Shown piece after piece: positions 24,021 to 35,196 of a stretch of DNA of 64,000 nucleotides. Within the stretch, counting starts at the first letter, position 1. Each line of letters opens with the position of its first letter. The DNA is taken from assembly GCA_020726505.1 (NCBI GenBank), contig JAHLEZ010000012.1, forward strand, positions 1,922,001 through 1,986,000, written 5' to 3'. The DNA comes from Leptodontidium sp. MPI-SDFR-AT-0119 (lineage: Eukaryota; Ascomycota; Leotiomycetes; Helotiales; Leptodontidiaceae). Under the pieces are notes generated by a model. That model had not been told where the DNA came from. It did not search any database and was given only the letters and a program-made list of their open reading frames with translations. The position numbers were made by a program, and so were the translations under genes.

Positions 24021-25446
24021 ATGGCATCACGAAGACTCGCAGCTGTTGCCTCTCAACTGGCGTCACCGCCAGCAGGAATTTCGGCAATGTAAGCGCACCC
24101 ACATTAAACTATCATCAGCAATCTCAGTCGCTAAACTGATTCATCACACAGCACTACAAAGCATCCGGACGATATCGTTATCACCTTGGCAATCCGAACG
24201 CCGTTGACACGGGCCAAAAAGGGAGGATTTAAGGACGTGGGACTCGACTTCATTGTCTACAGTCTGCTGAAACATGTCATCGAGAAGAGCAAGCTAGATC
24301 CTAAGCTTGTCAATGATATTTGCATGGGTAATGTAGGCAATAAACGATTAATTTAATGGGCTCAGGCTGATGACGTTACCAAGGTCAATGATGCGAAAGC
24401 ACCGTACATCGTCAGGGCAGCCATGCTCGCAGCCGGCTTTCCCCACACCACTGGCGCGAGCATCGTTAATAGATTCTGCTCGAGTGGATTGAAAGCTGTA
24501 GAGGATATTGCGAATGCGATCAGGTTTGGCTCTATCGAGATCGGCCTTGCCCTGGGTGCAGAAAGCTTGACTACGAGCGACCAGCGGCTCACTAAGCCCT
24601 TCCACGAAACAATCCTCCAAAATCAAGAAGCGAGGGACTGTATGCAAGAGATGCTTCAGACTTCTGAGAATGTTGCCTCAGATTTCAATATATCTAGGCT
24701 TCGGCATGATGAATACGCGGCAGAGAGTCATCGGCGTGCAGAGGTAGCGCAAAAGGCAGGCTGGTTTGACGACGAGATTGTGCCAATAACAACTATACTC
24801 AAAGATGCAAAGACAGGGGTGGTCAACGAAGTTACAATTATCCTAGATGAGGGAGTGAGATATGGTACCACGGTTGAAGCGCTATCCAGAATCAAACCAG
24901 CCAGACCGGAATTTGGAAGTACGGCAACCGGGGGTAATGCTAGTCAAGTTACTGATGGTGGTAAGTATTTGCCTTCCCACTAAATCATGCCTTCATCTAA
25001 TTCAATCCGGGCACGTAGCCGCCGCTGTCCTCCTTATGAAGCGCTCTAAGGCTATAGAGCTGGGTCAGCCCATTCTCGGCAAATTTTGCGGAGCTGTTGT
25101 CGCTGGCGTTCCTCCCCGTATTATGGGAACTGGTCCTGCTGTCGCCATCCCCAAATTGCTGGAACAATTTCAATTAAGCCTTGGAGACGTTGATCTTTTT
25201 GAGATTAATGAGGCCTTTGCTTCTATGGCCGTATATTGTTTAGATAAGCTGAACCTCGACCATGACAAAGTGAACGTGAGGGGTGGCGCCATCGCTTTGG
25301 GGCATCCCTTAGGTGCTACTGGCGCAAGGCAAGTTTGTACGGTCTTGAGCGAAGCAAAAAGGACACAGAAAAGGATTCTCGTGACTAGCATGTGTATCGG
25401 GACTGGACAGGGCATGGCTGGTCTACTTGTCAATGAGCAAATTTGA
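24021..25446 (+). CDS. Peroxisomal 3-ketoacyl-CoA thiolase
   Basis: Cleaves 3-ketoacyl-CoA with CoA in the last step of beta-oxidation. Exons 24021-24088, 24152-24332, 24384-24960 and 25019-25446 join to 417 residues. The N-terminus RLAAVASQL fits the PTS2 peroxisomal signal (R-L-x5-Q-L). The nucleophilic Cys is in NRFCSSG (about residue 115), followed by [21 protein letters not shown] and the second catalytic Cys in CIGTGQG. All thiolase signatures are intact, so it is probably active. Its presence beside BVMO, esterase and SDR suggests that a pathway fragment enters beta-oxidation. No acyl-CoA oxidase, hydratase or ligase is in the window, so those would be supplied from elsewhere. Confidence 0.96.
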
Positions 25447-26258
25447 AGAGGAGTAGTTTCGGGCATCTGGATATGTAGTGTTTCTTATTAGCACCACTTT
25501 ACTTAGATTGGAGTATCCTTCGTGGACATCAACCTTCGCGATTTTTTCGATATGTGTGCGCGGCCGCTACTTGCGAAACCACCTACAAAATCTATATGCT
25601 GATACGAGCGCCTATGCAACGAGGACTAGAGAACCCCAGGCTTCTTACTGCTGTATTCCGAGAACGTGGCAACTGAAAGATGAATATTCAATACCGTGGC
25701 CAGTTCCAAGAGGAAATGTTCACTCTCATCGCATTTGGTGAGCTAATTTTGTTAGCATTAACTCGTCTGCGTAATCTGCACGCTTCTATTTTGTGGAAGA
25801 CAGAGACATGGTTAATACCTTCCTAGATCGTCGTCCTCCAGAACAGAGCAAATTGAGTGAAGGTTAGTTAAAGTATACTTTCTGCCATAACAGACCAGGA
25901 GAGCCAACACTGCCGCATCTGTGGTCGACGTATTGGCACGCACTCTTTGGACGCTGCAACCACATATGAGGATGGGATTATTGACTTTCGGCTAACCGCC
26001 ATGACAGATAACTATCTCAATGCACACGCCAGCTCTTACATTATCAAGGGAAAACATTCAAAGTCCTTTACATGAGTTGTCAGTGGCGTTGATTTTAGCC
26101 ACGCTCTTTTGAAAGCAAATGCTACCAGCACCCAAAGAGCCTCCCCCTTTTGAAGCCTCTGCTTGCCGAATGCGAAGACCATATGTTTCGCTACAGTCAC
26201 CTGTCGCGAAGTTAGATACGAGGAGCATCCTTGTAGACTAGGACTTTTCATTAGATAC
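25447..26258. other. Thiolase/regulator convergent region
   Basis: Between the thiolase stop and the CTF1-like regulator stop. Apart from the doubtful small gene at 25808-26075, I see nothing convincing. The 25478-25741 frame has no recognisable family. Confidence 0.45.
25808..26075 (+). CDS. Possible small protein (78 aa), doubtful
   Basis: ATG at 25808 opens a frame that continues after a 31-nt GT-AG segment (25863-25893) into a codon-like stretch containing CRICGRR and TTYEDGIIDFRLTAMTDNYL, ending at TGA 26073-26075. The composition looks coding, but the intron is shorter than any other in the window and I recognise no family. It could be a 3' exon of an unseen gene, a decayed gene or chance. 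Confidence 0.22.
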
Positions 26259-28577
26259 TTACAGGGATTCCTTCGGAACAGGGAGGTCCTTTTCACGAAC
26301 AGGGCCATTGTTAGCAAATGAAAGGTCGAAGAAAGAAATAACTCTCGAGAGTTCTGCAAAGTGCTTGAATGAGGTAACATTTTCGTGGTAAGTGAGGTCC
26401 AAATTTCTTTCCTGTATAAGGGTCCGGGTCCCCGTGCTTTGGCCGATGCCTGACTCTTGCTTCAAGAGCTGGACCGCAGTGTGGAGAAGATTAGTTACGT
26501 CTTCCACAACCGGGTATCGTTTTTGGATTGCGTCAAGAGCATGAAAGCAAATTCGTAGAGACGGATCTCTTGTTAACTCTTCGGCCAAGGTTGCTGAGTG
26601 ACCGCCCATGAACTGAATCATAGCTGCGGACGCAATTGACGCTGAACTAGATAGAAGTTAGCCTTCGTAATGGACTGGCTGTGGATAGTCATTGCGAATG
26701 ATGATTCGTAGCGACTAACATTGTAATCGGAAGGTATTTGGTAACGCCAAGGTGAACTAATTCCTTGACAAGATCAATTATCGCATGTGCAGCTTGCCTT
26801 ACACGACCCCAAGCGGTTCGTAAAAGTTCATGTACCCCGATCGACCAAGGTGCCACTGGCGGATCAAAATCTTGCTGACGTGGTTGGTTAAGAACGATTA
26901 CAATGGAGCTAGAGTATCAGGGAAATACAAGTTAGTTTTGACGCCCTATCATGATTTTCTTCTAGGCAAACGAAGGTAACCCACTTATAGAGGACTAGAA
27001 TCAAATTTCGATGTAACATCAAAGCCTTGAAGATCGTTTCTTCAGAGTCAACAAAAGTGAAATCGCCAGCTGCAAGAAATGACTTGTTCCAAATCACAAG
27101 TTCTGTGTAGGTTCGCTCCACATCAAGGAGAGAATCGAGGGCGCTGGATGGCGATTGATTGGTCGGAATTCGAGTGGCGAGGGAAAATCTAACTTCCAAT
27201 ACCCTGCAGGCCAGGGGTGCTATCTGCGTGAGGTGCGCGAACATCTTTGCCAGTTGTCGTTCCGACGTGAGGTTGAATTTTTTTGATTCTTCTGAGGCAT
27301 CCATCACATCCTCCCACGTTAGAGGTCGAACATCATGATCGTTGAGACGAATTATGGTCGGGCGTCGGTACGTGATGGCTAGGAAAATGTCTCGAATGAA
27401 GCAACCCCACCATACTCTTCTTAGTAATTTCCCATCTGAGGTATCGTTTCTTGATATTGAACCATCTCGGTGCAATCCGAGCTCCTTCGCAATGGCGATA
27501 GCTCCGCTTAGCCAATAGATATTCCCCCGTGAAGGATTAACTTTGAGGGCAGGTGCCCAATAAGATAACAACAAGGAGGCTTGTACTCGGCACAGTTTTC
27601 GCTCCTCCATATCGAAGTCGAACAATAGCTTTGCACTGTGTCAACCAGTGTCTATAATGCTCCACCCCAAATCATAGGCATCATGGCCCTCTGGAGTTGT
27701 CAATTAATGGAGTCACTCACCTTTGCTCTATTGAAATGAATGTCTTGAGCTTCAGTTAGTGTTGTGAAGCCGCATTCCGCTAAGCTATTTACGGACATAT
27801 ACTATCCTTCATATCAGCCAACCATATAAATAGATGATTAGCATGACAGTCCCTACCGAAGTTGCTGCAAGTAACATAGCTCGATACAAGAGTAGGCTTA
27901 TATCCGATAGTCCGCTCTGATAGTCCGTCCAAAACGTTTTTTTGTCCAAGATGGGGAGCAACGGGTGGATGTAGATGAAGTATTTATGCAAGAGCTCGTC
28001 TTGTACCTTTTCGGGAGGTAAATGAAATACACCTTTCGACGAGAGATAACTCAGATCATCCTTGGAAAGGTGCGAGATCTTACATTGCTTAGGCAGTCCT
28101 GCGGAAGGCATTGCAGAATGCCACTCCATTTGAGGTGGATCCCAGTTGACCAGATTTGGTACCGCGCTTTGAGAACTACCGGCATTGGGCACCGGGTCCG
28201 GCTGTTGCTCAACAGTTGCTGGAAATTGTTCCCGGCTTGGCTCAGACAGGGGCGAATTGAAAAATCCCAAGTCGCAATATGAATCGGCAGGAAGTGATGT
28301 TGGCGAAAAATCAAAATTGGGGAAGATTGGTACCTGAGAAAAGGTTGTTTCTGCAAAGGCCAGGTCTGACATACCGCTCTTGGGAGCAGTTCTTCTGCAT
28401 ACAATGAATGAGAAGCGAAATCGAGATAAGATGATGCAGACAGTTCACTAACTTTCGCTTTTTTTCGCCGGTGATGCACACTTTGCTCTCCACCCGGCAT
28501 CTGAGGCACGGAAGTTGATCGATCACGTCGCAGCGAACTTTGCTGACGCGACAAGCTGCGCAAGCTATTCGATCCAT
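26259..28577 (-). CDS. Zn2Cys6 regulator, cutinase transcription factor (CTF1)-like
   Basis: Exons 28577-28453, 28394-27857, 27801-27721, 27628-26985, 26908-26720 and 26646-26259 join to 654 residues. Zinc cluster at the N-terminus: CAAC, VRC, CLRC, KVC. The fungal_trans domain starts around KYFIYIHPLLPILDKKTFW and includes LLFDFDMEERKLCRVQASLL and GLHRDGSI, the arrangement seen in CTF1-alpha/beta-like regulators. Those regulate cutinase and fatty-acid genes in other fungi (family knowledge). Its position inside the oxidative enzyme set and its shared promoter with the AKR make it the best candidate pathway regulator (inference). The ATG is eight codons before the first cluster Cys, a normal distance for this family. 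Confidence 0.92.
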
Positions 28578-29889
28578 TAGGCTTAAGGAAGGAACCAGTA
28601 ACGATGCCTTAGCACTTGCCTTCTGCAGCTCGTCTGCGATGTTGCGACGATGCGGTTTGCAAAAGAGCCGCTTGATATGGCATCGAGGGATTAATGGTAG
28701 TATTGTCCATTGTTGATAATTGTGTTGGAAACGGTGATGGGCAAATCAAGCAAATCTCATGAAGTTAAAGTGAGAGTGGGATTGGGAAATGAGGCAAGTT
28801 GCGACAGAGGTTCTCCCATTTCATAGTGTACATTAGGTAAGCGGATGCAGGGGCCTAGCCACGCCTAATTCGAGGTAGGAACCAATGAAAGACCAGTCAT
28901 GGATGCCGAGCAAATCTAAAACGAACACGGTATTCTGTATGTTCCATGACCCCGCATTTCCATGAGCAGTTCTCCTCGACTCGCCGCCTCACACTTTTTG
29001 GGGAAACGAAGCTGACATTGCCTTAGTTTGCCACAGAGATGTGTATTTCCTAGAGTTGGTTTTGCCTCGTGGCCAGCATGTTCGATTAGTGAAGGTCCAA
29101 GAGGAGCTAGCAATAGCTTTACGAGAGGCTGTTGGCCGGCTATTATAGACATTCCTGTAGTCGGGGGATCACTGTGTCTTGTTAGGGACGCCCTTAGCTC
29201 GAGAAAGGCGGGTTCTGATTTAATTGTTGGCGGAGAAGGCGGTAACGATTAAAGTGCACGCTAGATACCTGTTGCCGTGGACCAGACGTGCTCCGGTAGC
29301 TGGTTTTAGTGAGCCCAGCCGAGATATCAAGAAGGACGGAGAAATGTCCGGGTCCTGAAGCATTTAATTTTCAACTTTTTAACACTCCCGATATCCCTCG
29401 GTATTAGACTCAAATCTGATGGCTAGCGGACAACCGAAGGAGATAGTCACTCTAACTCCGTCGAGTAAAAGGTATTGTCCAGGTTCAGTTAACCACTAAA
29501 CCGGGACAAACGGGGAAAGGTCCTTTTTCTTTAACATTACAGCTTCCGAAATCCCTCGGCACGGAAGTACTTTAGTATTAAACTCAAAATTCGATGACTA
29601 CCAGAAAACCGAAGCGACGGAGATAGTCACTCTAACTCCGTGCAATAAAAGGTATTGTCAAAGCTTAGTCAAACACTGACCGGAGATGAACGCAGACAAG
29701 GCGAACGTATGTTGCCTGTAGGGGGGGGGGGGGGATTAAGAGCATCAAGAAGCTGGTATATATAATTTCGCAGATCCCTAGGGGAATGACTGCTCCAACA
29801 GCTTTCCCGTATTCATTTACACTCGCGCCTTTAACTAAACTAAAGTATCCTCTGAATATCAGTAACGGACCCCTCGCAACTCGAGCAGG
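28578..29889. promoter_or_regulatory. Shared regulator/AKR upstream region with imperfect direct repeat
   Basis: 1.3 kb between divergent starts. No supported gene. About 29,387-29,517 and 29,547-29,686 are two imperfect direct copies of about 130-140 bases; both begin with a CCGA-N6-TCGG inverted motif (CCGATATCCCTCGG and CCGAAATCCCTCGG) and share GAGATAGTCACTCTAACTCC. A 14-base G tract sits at 29,721-29,734, about 160 bases before the AKR start. The inverted CCGA/TCGG arrangement is typical of dimeric zinc-cluster binding sites. Confidence 0.6.
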
Positions 29890-30998
29890 ATGAACCCCAC
29901 CCAGCTGCCTACACGTCCCTTGGGCAACAATGGTCCCCAAGTCACTCGACTAGGACTCGGCCTCATGGGTATCAGCTGCTTTTATGGCAATGCAAAGCCT
30001 GAATCTTCGCGCATGGCGCTCCTAGATATGGCTTACGAGCTGGGCGAGAACTTTTGGGACACTGGTAAGTAGGCGACTCCTCAACCCGATCACCCAGCCA
30101 CAGTAAGGGCACTCTATACTGATATCAACACGTTGTAGCCGATATGTATGGCGATTCTGAAGACCTCATTGGCCGGTGGTTCAGAGCCAACCCGGACAAG
30201 CGCAAGGACATCTTCCTCGCGACCAAGTTCGCCTACAAAACCCTTTCCAACGGCACTACTACCATTGATAGCACACCTGAATATTGCTTGTCAGCCTGCG
30301 ACAAATCGCTAGAACGCTTGGGTGTCCCCTTCATAGACTTGTTCTACTGCCACCGGCTAGACCAGACAACGCCTATCGAGCTGACTGTACGCGCCATGGT
30401 GCAGCTCAAAGAAGCTGGCAAGATTAAGTACCTGGGCCTATCCGAATGTAGCGCCGAATCACTTCGACGCGCACACGCAGTACACCCCATAACCGCCGTG
30501 CAGATGGAGTACTCACCCTTCGCTCTGGAGGTCGAGTCGCCGCAATTCAAGCTACTCGAGACTGCGCGTGAGCTCGGGGTAGCCCTGGTAGCCTATTCGC
30601 CTCTTGGTCGCGGCATGCTGAGTGGAACGCTTCGCTCACATGCCGACTTTGGCCCAGGCGACCTCCGTGCGATCTTGCCGCGTTTTAGCGAGGACAACTT
30701 TCCCAAGAATATGGTTGTCGTTGACAAAATTGCGGAGATTGCCAGGAACAAGAGTATTACACCAGCGCAGCTGTCGCTGGCTTGGTTGCTGGCACAAGGT
30801 GATGATGTCTTCCCAATTCCTGGAACAACAAGATCAGATCGGTTGTTCGAGAACATGGGCGCCCTAAATGCCACCTTGAGCAAGGAGGAGGAGAAAGCGG
30901 TTCGGACGGAGTGTGAGAGCTCCGAGATTTCAGGTGGACGATATCCTGAGGCATTTGCCAAAGCGTGCTTTGCAGATACGCCACCATTAAAGGAGTGA
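29890..30998 (+). CDS. Aldo/keto reductase (AKR13-like)
   Basis: NADPH-dependent carbonyl reductase. Exons 29890-30064 and 30139-30998 join to 344 residues. The TIM-barrel catalytic tetrad is visible: Asp and Tyr in WDTADMYG across the splice, Lys in LATKFAYK and His in FYCHRLD. Further landmarks are YLGLSECS, QMEYSPFALE, AYSPLGRGML and the cofactor-binding FPIPGTTRSDRL. Shares its promoter with the CTF1-like regulator, so co-regulation is likely. It could reduce a pathway ketone or aldehyde. Confidence 0.95.
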
Positions 30999-32151
30999 CG
31001 AGAGTGTTATCGGCGGTTTATGCCTCATGGGTTTCGTCAGATTAGCTGTCTACGGGTTGGGTGTTTTCTAACTCTTGTTCTGAGATTGTAGTAGACCCCA
31101 TTCACAATCCTGTAGCTAGATTCTAATTATTAGTCCTCGGTTTCCTCCATTTGCCTTTTCGAAAGTCTCACCTTCGTAGTAAACGTATGCCGAGATATTT
31201 ATCCTCAAATTTGAGACGTGCTATTTTCAGTTCGGCACTGTTTTTGACATAGTATTTATTATCTGAAGGCGGGCAGCGACCGGTAAGGATCTCCACGATA
31301 CGGCGGGAGAGGGTAAATCGCCATATGATGAAGCGAAGTTCGAGAGGAAGACGTGTGAATAACGTAACCTGTCAAAGGCCAACCAACGAAACCGCAAGGG
31401 CAGTTGATGCCATCGCGTAACTGTGGCTGGTACAATAACCGGGGAAGTTGTAGATATCGTTGTCGAGAGTAACGGTTTCATGTTGGAATTTTTTCCAGGT
31501 GAAATCAAAAGATACATATGCTCGAATTCTTCTCCTTCCTACCTGACAAACCTTGTCTCAGCGATACGTCAGCAATCCCAAACGTCTTGCACCTTAAGAC
31601 ATACCATTTACAAACAACACTGAACACCAGATCATGAGGCAAACAAAAGTCGAACGGCAAAACAGCTGCGAAATAAAGGCGCAAAGACGTACCATATTCA
31701 AACATACTCCGTGCCTAACACACAAAATCCTGCGAATACACCACGGCCTAAAGAAGTAGTAAAGCGCTGTACTCATCCAGATGCGCACAGAGAAAACTAA
31801 GATAAGGGACTTCTTATAGAAAAGGGAGGTACTAAGGTATAATAACCTAAGTTATAGCTCTCGTATTAAAAGTAGCAAAATTCATAAGAAATACTAAGCT
31901 TCTTAAGCAATTCGAAGCCGTTCTATAAACACCGTAATCATAGGCTATACATTAAGAACTATTTAAAGTACAGTAAACTAGAAATCGAACTAGAATAAGG
32001 AAGCGAAATAAAGGAGATAAAATACTAGAACTATAATAGCTAAGGCATAAAGAAATACAAGGCATATAAATATTAATAGCTACTATAATCAAGTAATCAC
32101 GCACTAACTAATATACCGCATAAGCGACCATTAGTCGCTAGGATCGGTCTA

Positions 32152-32203
32152 TAAATCAATCAATCAATCAATTAATGACATAATCAATCAATTAATCAAT
32201 CAG
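32152..32203. repeat. AATC/AATT microsatellite
   Basis: Runs of AATC interrupted by ATTAATGACAT, at the edge of an AT-rich patch. Confidence 0.8.
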
Positions 32204-32330
32204 CTGTCATTTTTGCCAACCGCTCTCTCTTTTTCGTCTAATATAATTCCAGTGGATCATACTTTACTCATATTCGGATTCTTAACTCCTGAGTTTGAAC
32301 CATCCTCATCATGTCTTTGGCTACTGCTAA

Positions 32331-32708
32331 ATGCGAACGCTGTCGAGATCATACGACGAGTGCCGTCAGTTGGGATCGCGGGACCCCGCCGTCAGAAGAG
32401 AACCTCTCAGCGGCAAAATAGGGGAGTTGAGCAATGAAATAGGCAGAATCAAGAAGGATGTATAACTGCTAAAGGACGAGGTCAGCCAGGTAAGGTCTAG
32501 TCTTGCAGACTTTGCTGCAGACTTCGGAGTCCGCCTCGAGGGCATAGGGAAAGTCAGGATGAATGGGACAAAGTCTCGTCTCTACGACAAGATCGAAATG
32601 TATGGAAAGATTATTCCTGGTGTAAGATACCAGATGCCCTTACATGTTCCCAAGAACGCGGGTGAGTTCTGGAAACCGAAAGACGACGCGACCGCAAGCA
32701 ATAGTTAG
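32331..32708 (+). pseudogene. Broken small coiled-coil protein gene
   Basis: A single frame from ATG 32331 to TAG 32706-32708 is interrupted by one TAA at 32463-32465, compatible with CAA to TAA, a RIP-type change. The frame reads a heptad-like region (GELSNEIGRIKKDV, then LLKDEVSQVRSSLADFAADF) and then SRLYDKIEMYGKIIPGVRYQ. No known domain recognised. It borders the AT-rich patch, which fits a gene decaying at the edge of RIP-affected DNA. Confidence 0.4.
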
Positions 32709-33501
32709 TATTACTTCACGAGAAACGCATAATATCTTCAAAGGAAATACTGAATAGATACTGTAATGCCGTCGAATTTCTCATCTTTGTTGCTCGTGAT
32801 GTTTTCATGAGCTCCATGAGGCAGTAGCGATACATGAGCTTCCCAAAATCGAGCAGTCCTTCTTAGAGATGTTATCGAACCGGACAATGTCTTCGCCTGT
32901 TTACCCATTGAGAGGCAACAAAATGGGGTTCCACGGGTAACGGTCTCACTGTCCATATCGAGTGCGAGGTAAATTTGCGAGGGGGGTGCCAGATTCTGTG
33001 GCACCACATATAGAATTTGGTCCCGAACTAAGTATACAAAATTAAGATCCAGGATCGGGTTCTGGCATCCGCTGCATAACTTGGAGGGTTTTACTCCTCA
33101 ATGAGACAGCGGACTCAAAGGGGTGCGACTCTTGGGGACACCACTCCCCTCACGCCTAGGTAACTCTGTGTGCTCCTTAAGCTTGCATCACCGGCGTTCT
33201 GCCCGCCCAAGCAATCCTGTCTCTATGCAAACCGACATGCACGTCCGTCCTCTCGAGCTACACAGACAGTCTCGCCGGCAATTACCTGATCACTCTCTAA
33301 CTGATGGCCTCTAAAACGCGTTGCCCTTCGAGTCGGCCCGCGGGATTAGCAGTAGCAACACGCAAAGACATATTAGACAACACCCTACTAGCTTACATGC
33401 CTCACGTGGGACAAGAGTTTTGATTTCCCATATATTCGACAAAATATGCTTCTACCTATCAATGCCCTTCGGTTCTCCCCACTAAGCAAATCCCATCTCC
33501 C

Positions 33502-34412
33502 TCAAATCAAATCAACGGGAATATACTTAGACCAGTCGCCCTTCACCTTCAAATAGTCCAGGGGCTCCATGTGCTCAACAGCACCGCCATATGGACGACT
33601 GACGTAGTAACCAAGAAATCGCTGGATGTTTGATGGATATTGTACGGCCACCTCCCAAGGAACAGCCAAATATTGGTTTTCCTCCTGGCGACGATATCCT
33701 GGAGTGGAGAATGCGTTCAAAAGCACACTGGGCTTGTCGGTAGTGTTTTCAGCCTGGCCGTAGAAGACTGATCCTAGGCTGGAATTAAAAAGTTAGCAGA
33801 TTGCCAAAAGAGGATGCAGAGTCAATAGTGCTTGTTAAGCAAGCGTTTTGCATACCATAAGATGGCGTCGCCCTTTCGGAGTTCAATGAATGTTTCTTCC
33901 TTCTCCGTTGGATCGCGCTCATCGGTCCAGTTGTTCGAGCCAACGACTACCCTGATCGCCCCACTGTCCTTGGTGATGTCGGTGGCCGCGTAAGCGATGC
34001 CAAAATCCGCCTCCCTCTTCGCTGGATGTGTGATGTGGTGGCATTCATCCTGTCTGCGGAGGCCCCAGGGTGCGGAGCCTGGTGCTGCTGAGAGGATTGA
34101 TGTCTGGGAGACCTGTGGCTCGGAGATTGAGACTGTCCTTTCTTTTTCATAGTAGATGATGCATGTGTCCGTCAGGATACGCTTCACAAGATCTATGTAG
34201 ACTGGATTCATAAGGAGTTTTGTCGCAAACAGCTTGCTCTTGGCAGCTAGGGCAAATGTGTGCCCGCCGGAGATGCTGCCGACCTCTTCAACGACCGCAT
34301 CCATGTCTTCGCGGCTGGCCGCGCCCTCGATCACAACCACACCGTCGGCTTTGAGGAACTGGTGAACCTCATGAGGGTCGGCGGAGGCAGAGAAGTGCTT
34401 GACACCAGACAT
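33502..34412 (-). CDS. PhyH-family protein with iron ligands replaced
   Basis: Exons 34412-33856 and 33778-33502 join to 277 residues. The fold is recognisably phytanoyl-CoA dioxygenase-like: KADGVVVIEG at the start, ERTVSISEPQVSQTSILSAAPGS, then AIRVVVGSNNWTDERDP and KGDAILCLGSVFYGQAENTT. The Fe(II) ligand motif, HxD in active members (LHRDD in the neighbour at 35197), here reads LRRQDE around residues 118-123. The second His of the WHGxGxN motif is Tyr192 (FYGQAEN). It may therefore be a non-catalytic homologue. An upstream in-frame ATG at 34469 would add 19 residues. It shares a 784-bp promoter with the canonical paralogue. Confidence 0.88.
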
Positions 34413-35196
34413 GTTGACAGTTGATTTCGAATATTCCTGAAGGGGATCGGAAAGCTGAGAGGAAGGCAATAGGCTCTAAGTTTGGCGATCTTTTCCAGAG
34501 GTGCGAGAATGTATTAACAAAAACAAGTAGTAGAGCGACAGTTGTATCGCGGTTCGTTGGGGAGAAAATAAACTGGTAATGCGACAAGTTCTAAGAGAAG
34601 AAAAAGATAGATGCGGCGGAGGATGGACCATAAGAATGCTTGTCCGGGCATGAGACACAACTCATTATTTGCCTACCAGTCGGGAATTAACGGGCTAATC
34701 CAGACCGGGGCCAGAACAGAAAAGTACCTCCGTAAAGGGCCTAACACAGATTAGAAGGCATCTGCTCATCCATCCACAGTTGTTCCTAAATTTGTTCTCT
34801 TATCGGCAAGATTGGCTATCTTGATTCCGCTGATCGGCAATATCCTAAGGTAGGCTATTATTCCCGGTTTGGGAAGCCTACCCTCGCCTACCCTCCCGCT
34901 CCTCGTCAACTTCAGCTCGGCTACTCCACATGCGGATAAACCCCCACCGAAGACAAGCGCTTCTACGACTGGAGGAGTCTCCGTTTGCATACAGTAGCTC
35001 ATCCTTTAATCCTTACTTACCTAGGTAGCCATATATTTCGCCGATATTCTGGTGCTTGACTCAACTCTTCACAGCAACAGAAACAACAACAACAACAACA
35101 ACACTTTGTCCTTTCTCTACTTAGACAAGACACTCTCCCAACTTCCAGCATCCTCAGCTTCAGATAGCTGAGTAAACCCAACTCTATTCAGACAAC
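34413..35196. promoter_or_regulatory. Shared promoter of the two PhyH-family genes
   Basis: 784 bases between divergent starts. Contains a CAA repeat at about 35,077-35,102 in the probable 5' UTR of the plus-strand gene, a CT/CAACT-rich stretch after it, and a repeated CCTACCCTC near 34,880. No gene seen. Confidence 0.55.

Larger units (their letters stand above)
30999..33501. other. 2.5-kb gene-poor stretch
   Basis: Contains the AKR 3' end, an AT-rich patch (about 31,800-32,200) with TpA-rich sequence, a short AATC microsatellite (about 32,152-32,203) and the broken coding sequence at 32331-32708. Other short ORFs, including one of 89 codons at 32738-33007 on the minus strand, lack any recognisable family. 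Confidence 0.5.
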
